DNA of 64,000 bases from Prunella strophiata (lineage: Eukaryota > Chordata > Aves > Passeriformes > Prunellidae): the NCBI GenBank assembly GCA_036583965.1, contig JAZBQD010000034.1:930001-994000 (forward strand), written 5' to 3'. Below, piece after piece: positions 14,004 through 24,779 of this stretch; positions within the stretch are counted from its first letter, which is position 1; every line of letters begins with the position of its first letter. Made by a program: the position numbers and the translations under genes. Under the pieces are notes generated by a model, which searched no databases, had not been told where the DNA came from, and saw only the letters and a list, made by a program, of their open reading frames with translations.

Positions 14004-14162
14004 CTGTTAAAAGAGAGCAGCCAATCATCTTCAGCTTGGTGCACCTACTTCTTTCTTGAACGAAATCCCAATTACTGCTAATGCTGTTAGAGACAAGGCA
14101 GCCCAGGCACCTGCCCAGCCCAGGATCGACTACGTTAGCGGGGTTGTCGGATTGGTGGATCT
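13947..14162. repeat. 14-bp perfect inverted repeat with 188-bp spacer
   Basis: The left arm AGATCCACCAATCC (13947-13960) is the exact reverse complement of GGATTGGTGGATCT (14149-14162). Similarity continues outwards for about 13 more bases with one gap (AAG and AGAAAC are shared). The spacer is unusually rich in CpG for this intron and open in several frames on the minus strand. It may be a small inverted duplication or a remnant of a short mobile element. No target-site duplication was confirmed. Confidence 0.6.
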
Positions 14163-15802
14163 AAGACAGAGAAACGCATTTACAGACAAGAAATTGCTCC
14201 TTCCCTTACCCTGGGTCACCCAAACAAGTGTTTTGGGGTACAGCTCACTTTGCTAAGATTAAGGAAGATGAGAAGAAGCTACAACGCAAATAACAAAGCA
14301 AGTCCTAAAGCTTCAACCACCAGCTCACACCTCGCAGGCCTGCTCCAGGAACACAGGTTTGCACAACAGCCCGATGCAGTTCTCCTGGTCTGCCATAAAC
14401 ATCCTCTAAAGCACTTTACTGCAATGATTATTTCCCTGTTTCCAGGCTCAAAATGACCTCATTTGCCTTACACGTCTGCAGCACAAAGATGGAGTTGTCA
14501 AGACACTCCTGACTGGAACAACAACACTGTATTCAGTACATTTGCAGTACTGCCGTGTCTCTGGAAAACAATCTAGAACCAGAAGAGAGTAAGACACTGT
14601 ACACTGCTCCTGAGACAAGAAACAGTCACCTCTTGCTAAGCAGGGAGATAAAAGGGCTCCAGCCAATCCTGCCAGCAGCACAGTGAGAGTGTGACTACTT
14701 TAAAGCAGCTAGAAAGTGACACCTCAGAGAAGATGAGGTCTGCAGAAAACTCACACTCTACGTGCAACAGAAAGCTCAGCCTACATAGACCAAACCAGGC
14801 AACTTCTACCAAGAGCTTCAAAAACTTTGGGCCACGGCCTACAGAGCTTCCCCTACCAGCAGTTAGAACAAAATGCTGCAACATCCCCAGAGGAACACAT
14901 CACCACCACCTCTCACCCTCTCTGCTCTGCAGCCCCTCCAGAGAGCTGAACCTCAGCCTCCACTGCTGTGCCCCACATCTCAAGCTCCTCACAACTCACA
15001 GAAAGGTGGAGAAACTGCCACTGTCTCCAGCTGTGCCAAGAAACCGTCTCCATGAGGACAGGACTGCCCTGACTGCCCACAGCTCCTCAAAGAAAGGAGC
15101 ATCTTCATGGGGGGGTGATTTCCTGCTTCCCAGCCACTGCCAAAGGCAGTCAAACCCAGGGCAGCATTTCAAGGACAAAGCAGCGCTGTAGGCCCAGTAC
15201 CATGTCCAATGCATGATTTTTAAGGCTGCCAAGGAAAGTGCTAGGATGTCAAGGCATATGACTCAGAATTTTCAGAGTACAATATAGCTCAGCAAGAAGG
15301 CAGCTATCAAATTATATAAATGTACTGATTTGCCAAGTCACTGCAGAGCCAGCAGGGTGCTGGAAGGAGAGGCACTTCTCCAGGAAGCCAAACCTTAGCA
15401 TTATTTGCAAGTGTAACAGCACAGGTCTGATTTTTGTCTCCAGAAGGCCTGGCATGCTGGAGACAGCCTGAATAACAAGTTTCCCTGGCCAGTCCTCCCC
15501 TGCCCTAAGTGAAGTGCCAACTGAGATTCTCTATCAAGTCCAAGCTGGAACTCAGTAAGTTTTGCAAATTTTGAGTATAGATTTTCAAAGAGATTTAGGC
15601 ATTTTTGTCTGAAAATCAAAAACTGGCTTCACTGTAAAGGCTGGAAGACTTGAAAATAGCCCCATCATGCAAACCATGCTGAAATACACAAGCTCACACC
15701 CCTCAAAAAGGCAAACAGTGCACATTGGCACAACTTTTGTACCAAAACTCCACAATCAAGAACTCCTCAACAGAATGAAACTCAGAGCAAACTTGTAACA
15801 CT

Positions 15803-15826
15803 GCATATATATATTTATATATATAG
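15803..15826. repeat. AT-dinucleotide repeat
   Basis: Alternating A and T with one interruption (atatatat, tt, atatatat). Simple intronic microsatellite. Confidence 0.8.
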
Positions 15827-18800
15827 TGATTCTCCTCTAAGTCAATGAGTAAACCAAAATTCTGTAGTGTTGCCAACAGCTTGAAGTTGACCCAAAAAGC
15901 TTTTTTTGTCATTTTACCCAGAAAACACATCACTCCCTATTCCTAGCAAGTAGGTCCCTACCTACATCTTACAAATTCCCATCTGTATTCATCCTACAAA
16001 TGGGCCCAGGAAGCTGAACTACTCTTTGATCCCACACAAAATTGTTGATTTCCTGGGGTGGAAGTACAAGGATGCAAGTCCTGCGGGGATGTGGATTAAC
16101 AAAGCACCAAAGAAACAACATGCCTCAAAATGTTCCCATTGTTAATTCAGCCTGCATGAGAAGCAAATTAAGTTTTCAGAAAGAGTCAGTGCTTTTCATT
16201 GTTAAAACACCAATGGCATTGTGTTATTTTTGCATTATCTGCTCTCGGTCATGCATTGCTCATATTGGGAAATGTGTGGAAGTGGTACAGGAAAACGGAG
16301 TAGGTTGTCAGATGTCACACCACTGAGCTCATAAATACATCAATAAACTGGGGAAGGAAGGGAATTTCCAGAAAAAGTGGATTTTCTGTGAACAATGATG
16401 CCATAAAAATCAAACCACGAAATCAGATTATGTAACAACATAAACAGTGGCATCCATATAAAGAAGACGTCGCCCAAGGAAAAAGCTAGAAGGAAAGAAT
16501 TGTTACCCATCAGCATTAATTTAAACAACTCAGTCAATATCCTCATTTCCCTTCAATTCATTTTCTGCCCTGCAACAAAAAAAAATTCCTTGTCACGGAG
16601 CAGCCCTCTCATAAGCACGGTCTCTTGTTCTCTCCCACACATCATTCCTCTTGCATTGGCACATTTGCTGCAACATCCATTTCATCTGAAAGCCATCAGC
16701 AATCTCCCTGATCATGCTGCTGCACAAGCACTCCGTGCTGCCCAGGGACGGGCAACTGGAAATGTCAAAGCACCAGCGACCTCTAAACTGCAAGGCAATA
16801 AACCCAGCACACCCGCAGACACACGGCAAGTTGATTTAACAAGCAGCAGAGGTGTTTTAGAAAACATGAATTGAAAAGGTACATCCATCCTTCAAAGAAC
16901 ATTCCCAGGTCTCTCTGAGGGTACAGCTTGTAACAAGGCAGGTTGTTTTGCTGCGATGCTGCTCACAACACTCCTCAGTGACCCAAATCTTAGCAGTGCT
17001 CAAAGCTCTGTATCCTGAGGGACACAGCCGGCACTGTCTGACACGCAGCAAAGGCAGATGGGCTTTTCAAAGCAGCAACCCCAGAGCACTTCAGAGAGGG
17101 CAGCTGCACCCACAGCAGCTGCCTGCAGAGACAGGATCTTGTTCCACACGGACACCTGGACAGGGATTTACTCTGGGAGCTCCTGGCCCCCAGGCAGAGC
17201 TCTGGGGCAGCCCCTGGAGCCGAAAGCTGCCCGGTCATGCTCACCCAGAGGAGCCCTGCACATGCTCCAGGCTGCAGGGAGCTTCCTCTGCTGCACCTCA
17301 CTACCTCAGCACCAGGCAGAGCTTGGAGAACTTTGTCATGTTAGAAAATGTAACTACATTGTGAGGTGAGAGATCTCTGAGTCTGGAATAAGATTTAAAA
17401 AGCCTCTGGTTAAACACCAGGGCTTAGTCTCTCCAAGAATTGGTAACTTCCTTTCACATTAAGAACCAAAAGCAATTTAGTTTCAGAAGCTCCCCCACAA
17501 ATGGCACATCTGCAGCCTTCCTTCACCTGAATAATCTGATGGCACCATCATCACAAACCTCCGATAACTTTACACACTTCTGCATCTTTATAGCCTCCTT
17601 CCCTCGGCCATCTCATTTGCCCAATTAGGCCACTGCTTCAGCTAACCCTTCCCAAAAAATAAAGCTTTCCACCCTCCTTTGTCCACTTCTGTCCTTTCAT
17701 CACTCCGCTGGCTGAGTGCAGTTGGCTTGCTCTAATTCATGTTCTTAAGCTCTTCCTTCCCATTTTCTGCACTGCTGCCAAAGTCACAGCAATCTCTTCA
17801 GATTTGCATCCTTCCTCTGCGAGGCACTCTCTGAAACAGGACTGTCATTTTGAGGGCCTGGCAGCAGCACAGACCTCACATCCCGTCCCAAGGCTCATCC
17901 CAAGGCTGTGCCTTCCTCAAACCCATCCCACCACCACCTCTTTAGCTGTTTGCTCCAGCCATTGCCTTTTTCCCTGTGTAAAAAACCCTGCATGCTTTAC
18001 TGTCCAACATGCAGCTCTCAACTCTGCTCATTTAGCTACTGAAGATTAAAAAAAGATACCAGCAAAGCAAACAGATGGTTATCCTGCTGAAGAAAGCACA
18101 TCAAGGTTACACACAGGTTTACAAATGCCTTACTAACACTCCATCTACTCCCAGGCTTCAATTAAGAACCACTCACATTTCAGCTAGAACAGTACCTCCT
18201 TTGTTTCAGCTGCAAAGATGATCATTGCCTGTATCTGTGTAGCTACAGAAGTCAACTCTTTGAAGGATTCCTCCAAGAGTATGTGAAAATAAAAATGCCA
18301 CAAATCCAACTGCCTGCTTGGCTTGCAATGACTGAGACAGGGAGGAAAACAGCCAGAACACTATAGCCCTACTGAGATATATATACAGCCAGCTGTATTT
18401 TAGCTTCCAAGCAGAATGTTGGGATTTATTTTGCACTTTAAGCTTTAAATAGTTTGGGGGCACAACCATCTCCAGTTGCAGTAACCCAAGGAACTTCAGG
18501 TACCCCTGGAGTGATTTACTGCTGCTGTTCAAGCAGGCCTGGTGTGAAACACTTCCCTCTCAGACTGGTACCTCTGAATTGAACACCTCCACCTCACATC
18601 AAAGTCCTGCCAGGAGAAACAGAAAGATTTTTGGCAAGATATTAAATTATAATTCTTCATTTATTATTTACTGAGGTACTTAAACACTGGACGCTTTTAG
18701 GAGAGCCAGAGAGAAGCATTCTAGACACTGAAGGCCGTGTGTTAGGAAGATTATTTCCACATATATAACTTCAAGATACAAATTACAGCAGTGTGAACAA

Positions 18801-21800
18801 GTGCTTGCCCATTTTATTCCCAGGCATGGCCTTTCCCAAACCTTTTCATGCTCCTACCACAGAGCACTGAATGCTGAATTTAACCTGCCAGCACAGGGAC
18901 CTGCGTTTGGAGAGCAGCTTGGGCAGCAAGGCCACAGTGAAACATGAAGGCCATGAGCTCAGTGAGTGGGAGAATTTCCACACAGCTGGATTCCTGCTCA
19001 GGAGCCATCTGCCGTGGGGTGGCTGGTGGGTACAGGAGCCTGGGAGCAGCAGATTTTTTTGTTGTGCCATCCACATCTCATGGTGCGCACAGTTCACCCC
19101 AGAAATGTATAAAAAGCCCCCCAAACTACTCACCACACTGATGTATTCAGTTACAACCACCTCAGTACAACCTAAGCAGCTAACCCCCCCACACTGTGAA
19201 AGCTGCTGGTAACACCAAATAACAATTATGGGAAGCTTCCTGGGAAAATGAAGAACACAAGGCTTTTAGCAGATATTGAAGGTAAATGCAAATCACAGGG
19301 TTGATGCAAATGAACACAGATTTTACACACAACTTGGATCTGCAGGTAACATAACTTATTTCACAAAGCATTGCAGTTGGTTCTTTAAAAGAGCAAAAAG
19401 GTCACAGTTATCTAATTTCACTGAGAAAACCAAAACCAGAGGCAGAAAGAGCCCTTTCAGTAAGTGGCCCTCCATCTGTTCTGGGTTACCTCCTCACTCC
19501 TCAGTCACCTGCTCCCACCCAGAATTTCCCTGAGCCAGCCCCAGCCCTGCCAGACACCATGAGCCCCAGCCTGGGCATCCCAGTCAGTCCCAGTTAACCT
19601 CGGGGGTACCCCACCCACACAGGTGGGCACCACCTGCACGTGGAATGGCATCACTCAATGCTCATCCCCCTGGGAATGACTAAGGACAGGATCCACAGAA
19701 GCAGCACATGGCACAGGAAGCCTTCAGCTGTCCTGAGGGACACAGAGGCTTGGGGACGCTCCCTAAAACTTCACACAGCAAATCAAAGCTGTCACTCTGA
19801 AACCTTGAAATATTTCTCTGAGATTCCAGCCTTTAAATAGAACAGTATTATTTCCATTACTGATTTTCCTTTAAATAAATGCAAATTATCAATCCAGGGA
19901 AGGCACAGTTGAGGGTTAGAGCAAAGTGTTCTGAAACTTACATGCAATTAACATGTTGACACATTACCTCTTGTTTATCAGCCCCTCAGAACTTTCAGAT
20001 CACACATCTGCTCCTGTATTTACTACAGATTCATCCCTGGCACTGGAGGGAAGCAATGCACCAAACTCCATCTCCCTGATCAAGGAGAGGTATAAAACAT
20101 CTGCTTTTAGGAATGTGGAAGACTCTTAAAAAGAGCAGCATCCCCCTACGTCTGCCAGGCAGGGATGATCCTGGGTTTGGGATGTTTCCCATAGCACTAA
20201 CTCCCACAGTTTCCAGATCACTAAGAAATTCCCAACAACTCAGCCCAAACAGCTGCCCTGGGGATTTGACCAAATCTCCCGGAGAATCTCCCTTCTGCAC
20301 CACACCAGAAGGCAAAACCTCCACATCTGCATTCTGGAATGATTTTCACTGCTTTTAGGGAAACATCTCCACTCAAACACAAGTGATCCTGGGCAAGCCT
20401 TCACTAAGGTTAACATTAAATTCAAATACCAACTACATTGTACAGAGCACCATCTTCTCTTGGAAACCACAGAATTAATTGTTCATCTTATTCAATTTGT
20501 GTATTTCTAAAACCTCCTACTACATACTAAAACTCCTACTAACCCCACTGATATCTGCATGGATTAGCACATTTCCCAGCTCCAGCAAGTGGAGGATACA
20601 ACACTCACCAGCAAAGTCCCATTTGCTTCCTCCTGATACAACCTGGCTGCAAAGAGGAGAGACTAAAATGGGAGAGCACTTGTGAAAACACAAAAAAGTG
20701 GGGATTTTTGAAAGCTGAGGGATCCAAACCTTCCAGCTCCAAATGCTATTTGAGCACCTCACAGAACCCAAAGCTGAGGTGTGTTGGTGACTGTTCCACA
20801 GAAGAAAAAAGCCACCAGAGCACACTTTCCACCTCGGGAATTTAGGAGGCATCTCTCTAGGAGGCTGTTCCTGAGCGGATCCCCACAGAGCTGCCCCAGC
20901 CTCGTCCTCTCTGCTGAGGGCACTGATGGCTCTGATGTCCCCCAGGGCAAGAGCGAGATCACAGCATCAGAGGCTCCCTAGGAACGGCTTTTAAGCCCCT
21001 GCCCTCAGTAATCAGTAAAAATAATGAAAGATATACAAATGCTTTGTAGGTTCCCCTTTTTATTTTTCAGTTTATTTCTGCTTTTTGAGACCAGACGGCA
21101 CACTTAAAGAAAGTTCATATTTTATGGATCAGGCAGTTTAGCAACAACTCCACTAGCTAAAAAACCCATTTATGTCTCCACTGAACCCAGCTCACCTTCA
21201 GAGTCCCTTAAAGGGAAATTATCTGCATTTTGCCCCTCAGTTCTGGAGAACTGTATGAAATTTTATATGTGAAAGCAAATTACACTTGGGAGAAAAAGCA
21301 ATATGCCTATAACAAATAAATTAGAATATATTTACCGATTACTATTCTCTCTCAGCTCCTAAACTAATTTTATTCATGCCTAAAGGCAGCAAAACGAGGG
21401 GCCTCTGATATTTGCCTATAGAGATCTAATTTGTTTATATTAAAAAAAAAATCAACACCTCTTTCTACTGCTCCCACCTGGCTGCCTCCCCACTAACGCG
21501 AATTTAGCGGCGTAAGCGTTAATTAGGGGTATAACCAATACACCAATTAGGTCTCGTTAGGTAATTCTCGTTAGGTGCTGGACCGGAGCTGCAGCACCGG
21601 TGCTGCCCCGGCCCGGGGCCCCGAGCCGCCCCGGCGGGGTCTGATCCAGCCCGGGGGCGCGGAGGGGTCCGGCCGGGCCGGGGAGGGGCTGGGGCTGGAG
21701 CCGGAGCTCCCCCGCCGGAGACATTTCGCTTTCGGTTCGTGCCCCCGGCCCGGCCCCGCCTCCTGCGGGGGTTAATTGTAGTTATTTATTTATTTCCAAT

Positions 21801-22048
21801 GAAACGGAGGCGCTCGTGGCGCCCCGGGCGGGCCGCGGGGCCGCAGCGGCGGCGGGAGCGAGCGGATTCCCCCGCGGGGACGGCGCGGCCGGGCCGGGGC
21901 CGAGCACAGGCCCGGGGCCGAGCACAGGCCCGGCACAGCCCCCGCAGCGGCGCCGCCGGACCCCGCGGGCCGGGCGCGCCGGCGGGGCCTGAGCCCGGGG
22001 GGGCGAGAGGGGGCGGGAGGGTGTGCGCGGGGGCCGGGCGTGACTCAC

Positions 22049-22093
22049 CATGAGCTCGATGGTCTTGTCCTCGATGACCGAGTCGGGCTCCAT
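22049..22093 (-). CDS. FBXW11: FBXW11 (beta-TrCP2) first coding exon
   Basis: The minus strand reads ATG followed by 15 codons in all, MEPDSVIEDKTIELM, and then GTGAGT, a consensus donor in phase 0. This peptide is the conserved N-terminus of FBXW11, the F-box/WD40 substrate receptor of SCF(beta-TrCP), which binds DSGxxS phosphodegrons in proteins such as beta-catenin and I-kappa-B. Only this exon is in the window; the D domain, F-box and WD40 exons lie downstream beyond the left part. The ATG is the only start preceding the conserved residues, and the exon sits in a CpG island with promoter motifs. The identification rests on 15 residues plus the splice site, which is short but distinctive. 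Confidence 0.85.
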
Positions 22094-22190
22094 CGCGGCG
22101 GCCGCTCCGCTCCGCCCGCCCGGCCCGGCCCGGCCCCGCCGCCGCCGCCCCGCGCCCGCCAGGCCCCGCCGCGGCCCGCCCGCCCCCGCC

Positions 22191-22220
22191 GCGCACGCGC
22201 ACGCGCACACGCACGCGCGC
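22191..22220. repeat. Alternating purine-pyrimidine tract (Z-DNA type)
   Basis: Thirty bases of uninterrupted G/A alternating with C (gcgcacgcgcac pattern), about 100-130 bp upstream of the FBXW11 start codon. Such GC/AC alternation is the classical Z-DNA-forming sequence. Confidence 0.8.
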
Positions 22221-22387
22221 TGCGCCCGCCGCGACGTCACGGCGCCCGCGGAAGGGGCGGAGCCTCGGCTCGCCAGGCCCCGCCCCCCGGGGAGCCCCGC
22301 GCTGCCCATTGGGCACGAGCGGCGCGCGGCGGGCGCCGGGAGCGCGCGGGGCCCTGAGGGGCCGTGAGGGGCCGTGAGGGCGGGAGC

Positions 22388-22440
22388 GGGACAGGGACAG
22401 GGACAGAGCAGAACTGAACTGAACTGAACTGAACTGAATT
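22388..22440. repeat. (GGGACA)n followed by (GAACT)6
   Basis: About three hexamers GGGACA are followed by five exact GAACT pentamers and one variant GAATT. Two different short tandem arrays abut at the outer border of the FBXW11 CpG island. Confidence 0.85.
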
Positions 22441-22494
22441 GTGTGCGAACGGCCAGGGCGGGGGCCTGGTGCTGGACGCTGGGGGATCCAAAGC

Positions 22495-22711
22495 TTGGAA
22501 AGCGTCTTTGGGATTCCCCCCCATCGGCTCCCTCCGTGCCCTGGCACAGCGTGCCCAGCTGTGGCTGCCCCTGGATCCCTGGCAGTGCCCAAAGCCAGGT
22601 TGGACACTGGGGCTTGGAGCAGCCTGTGCCTCTGCCCATGGCACGGGTGGCACTGGGATGGGCTTTAAGGCCCCTTCCAGCCCAAAACAGTCTGGGATTC
22701 TGTGATACATG
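22495..22711 (+). mobile_element. CR1 LINE 3'-end fragment, plus orientation
   Basis: Reads in the sense orientation of CR1: 'ccctggcacag', 'ccaggttggacactgggg', 'ggcactgggatgggcttta', 'ccccttccagcccaaaaca' and the terminal 'gattctgtgata', the CR1 3' end signature. Strongly 5'-truncated, as most CR1 copies are. Confidence 0.8.
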
Positions 22712-24390
22712 GACTCAGGAGATGGCTCTGCATGTTGTACTGTTTAATTAATAAACAGTTCTATTTAAAAAGTTCTAATCTGTGCCTTAGGCCTGGTCTT
22801 GCTGGCACCACTGGGCATTTTCCATGTAACTGACCTCAACCCTTGGCACCGAGCAGCTTACTCAGCCTTTGGGCTCTGGATCCTGCTGGCAAACTGTGCC
22901 TCTGCCACAGGAGCCACGGAGCATCCAGGAGCCATCAGGTGCTTTGGGGACCAAGGGCACTCAGGCTGCCCTCTGACCACGCAGCAGGGACCAGCTGCAG
23001 CCGCAGGCATTGCAAACTGCAAACAAAACTCTGCTGAGCAGCAGCGTGCTGTGACAGCAAGCACTGCCGTGAAAATGGACCTGCAGCTCCCCGCTAAGCA
23101 TTTTTTTCTGTTACCTGTTCAAGTCTCTGCCAAGTGGTGAAGAGATGGAGGATGAACAAATGTGAATGGTGCAAAGTCCTTTCTTACTGACAGCTCACCT
23201 GCTCCACAGGCCATTGGCATCAGCAGAAATGTCCTTCAACCACTCAAAATCGCTTAGAACAATACTTATCATGAGGTCTAAACCCTTTTTAGGGAATTTA
23301 AAAGGTAAAGCAGGAGCTGCAAATGCCCCTCCCCATCAAACCCCTGCTGCTGCTCACAGCCTTGGGGGTAACAAATGGATGTGCCCCAAAAGCTGCCCCA
23401 TTTCCATTGGTGGGGACAAAGCCAAGCCCAGAGGTGCCACTGCCCCAAAGTGCCTCCAAGCGATGCAGCCCAAACCCACACAGGGGTGCCCACAGCAGCA
23501 CTGCCCCTCACCCTGACACCCCATTGCCATGGAAAATCCTTCCTTTTCCTGCCAAACCTGGGCCCTGCTGGCAGCTGAGCTGCATCCTTCCCCTTCCCAT
23601 CACAACCCCTGAGGGAGGACTTGCAGGTGGAATTATACCCGTTGTGTAACACCCCCATACAGGTGGCACTGAGAAAGGTGGGACAAAATCCAGCTCCATT
23701 CTGCTGTCCCTGGGATCAGCCGTTGGCTCTGGACATCAACCAAGGCAGCAGAGATTTGTATGGGACACCAAAGTAAAAAATCAGCATGTCTCAGTCTAAA
23801 TATACCCAGGGCAGGGATCTGCTGACAGCACAAGGCTCCCAGTGCTTTCCCAAGAACAGCCTGGTGTTCTGAGTATGGGAAGGATTCCCAGGGCAAAGGA
23901 AATGAGGAGAAAATGAGGAAGAGAAAAAAAGGGGGGGGGGGGGGGGGGAATCTCCCATTAATTTGTACAAAGAGTAATTCAGTGTTGCCATCCCAGCAGT
24001 TCCAAGGGCTCCTGAAGCACAGCATTGGATGTTGCACATCAGGATGGGTCTCACTGTGGCAGGAGATGTCAAATGGAATTTGACTTCCTGTAATCTGCTT
24101 TAATGGTGTGGTAAAAGCAATTCCTATGATGTGAGAAGGAGAAAAACATAGAAATTAATTAGGAAAGCATTATAAAAACATCAAATGTTTTGTCTTTAGG
24201 GTGGAATACCAAGGAAAGCAGGAGTGGGAATATCAACCCCTGTACCTGTAAATTAAAATTGCTTCTGACCAACTCACAACTTAAAACCTCATGAGGACTG
24301 AGCAACATGTCCAAGGCATAATAAGATGAAAAAAACAGGTTTTGATAAATTTATTCTGAGATAGAAACTCACTGGGAAAGAGTCAGTCCT
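22712..24390. other. Intergenic sequence, no gene seen
   Basis: Between the CR1 fragments. I see no exon-like coding segment. The only notable structure is the homopurine and poly(G) tract at 23915-23950. Confidence 0.6.
23915..23950. repeat. Homopurine tract with G18 run
   Basis: Thirty-six purines in a row on the plus strand, ending with 18 consecutive G (23931-23948). The run length is likely to be imprecise because such runs are hard to sequence. Confidence 0.85.
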
Positions 24391-24779
24391 AGGAGAGGCT
24401 GAGGGAGCTGGGAAGGGGCTCAGCCTGGAGCAAAGGAGGCTCAGGGGGGACCTTGTGGCTCTGCACAGCTCCTGCCAGGAGGGGACAGCCGGGGGGGTCG
24501 GGGCTGTGCTCCAGGGAACAGGGACAGGAGGAGAGGGAACGGCCTCAGGCTGGGCCAGGGCAGGCTCAGGGTGGACAGCAGCAGGAATTTCCCCATGGAA
24601 AGGGTGCTCAGGGATTGGGACGTAGCTGCCCAGGGAGGTTTGGAGTGCCCATCCCTGGAGGTGTCCCAGGAAGGGCTGGAGGTGGCACTCAGTGCTCTGT
24701 GCTGGGGACAAGGTGGGCATGGGGCACAGCTGGGACTGTCTCAGGCGTCTTTTCCAACCTAAATGTTTCCATGATTCAA
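24391..24779 (+). mobile_element. CR1 LINE fragment, plus orientation
   Basis: Starts at 'aggagaggctgagggagctg', runs through 'ggaacggcctcaggctgggc', 'aatttccccatggaaagg', 'tccctggaggtgtcccagga' and ends 'tccaacctaaatgtttccat' then 'gattca', the normal CR1 3' terminus. It corresponds closely to the opposite-strand copy at 28660-29180. Confidence 0.85.

Larger units (their letters stand above)
6624..22048 (-). other. FBXW11: FBXW11 intron 1 (5' part), no coding exon recognised
   Basis: About 15.4 kb downstream of the FBXW11 first coding exon on the minus strand. Neither the F-box exons nor the two known alternative second exons was found by eye. The sequence is AT-rich, especially 7.6-10.3 kb and 11.1-13.0 kb, with stop codons in all frames over most of its length. 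It holds poly(A) runs near 8170-8212, an AT repeat at 15803-15826 and the inverted repeat with open frames near 13.9-14.2 kb. The intron is long in other vertebrates, so the next exon is expected outside the window or beyond the gap. Confidence 0.65.
21570..22400. promoter_or_regulatory. FBXW11: CpG-island promoter of FBXW11
   Basis: GC content and CpG density rise abruptly at about 21570 and fall after 22400, with the FBXW11 first coding exon inside. Upstream of the start codon on the minus strand I see a GC box (GGGGCGG, 22254-22260), a CRE-like CGACGTCA (22232-22239) and a CCAAT box in gene orientation (22308-22312, about 215 bp from the ATG). There is no TATA box, as is usual for a housekeeping CpG-island gene. 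The transcription start cannot be fixed from sequence; 22.10-22.25 kb is likely. Within the intronic half a 19-bp unit (GCCGAGCACAGG core) is repeated twice near 21896-21935. Confidence 0.75.

Noticed and set aside
21739..22710. Long Pro/Arg/Ala-rich frames on both strands around FBXW11 exon 1
   Set aside because: Products of GC-rich island sequence; they run through the donor site of the real exon and into a CR1 fragment.
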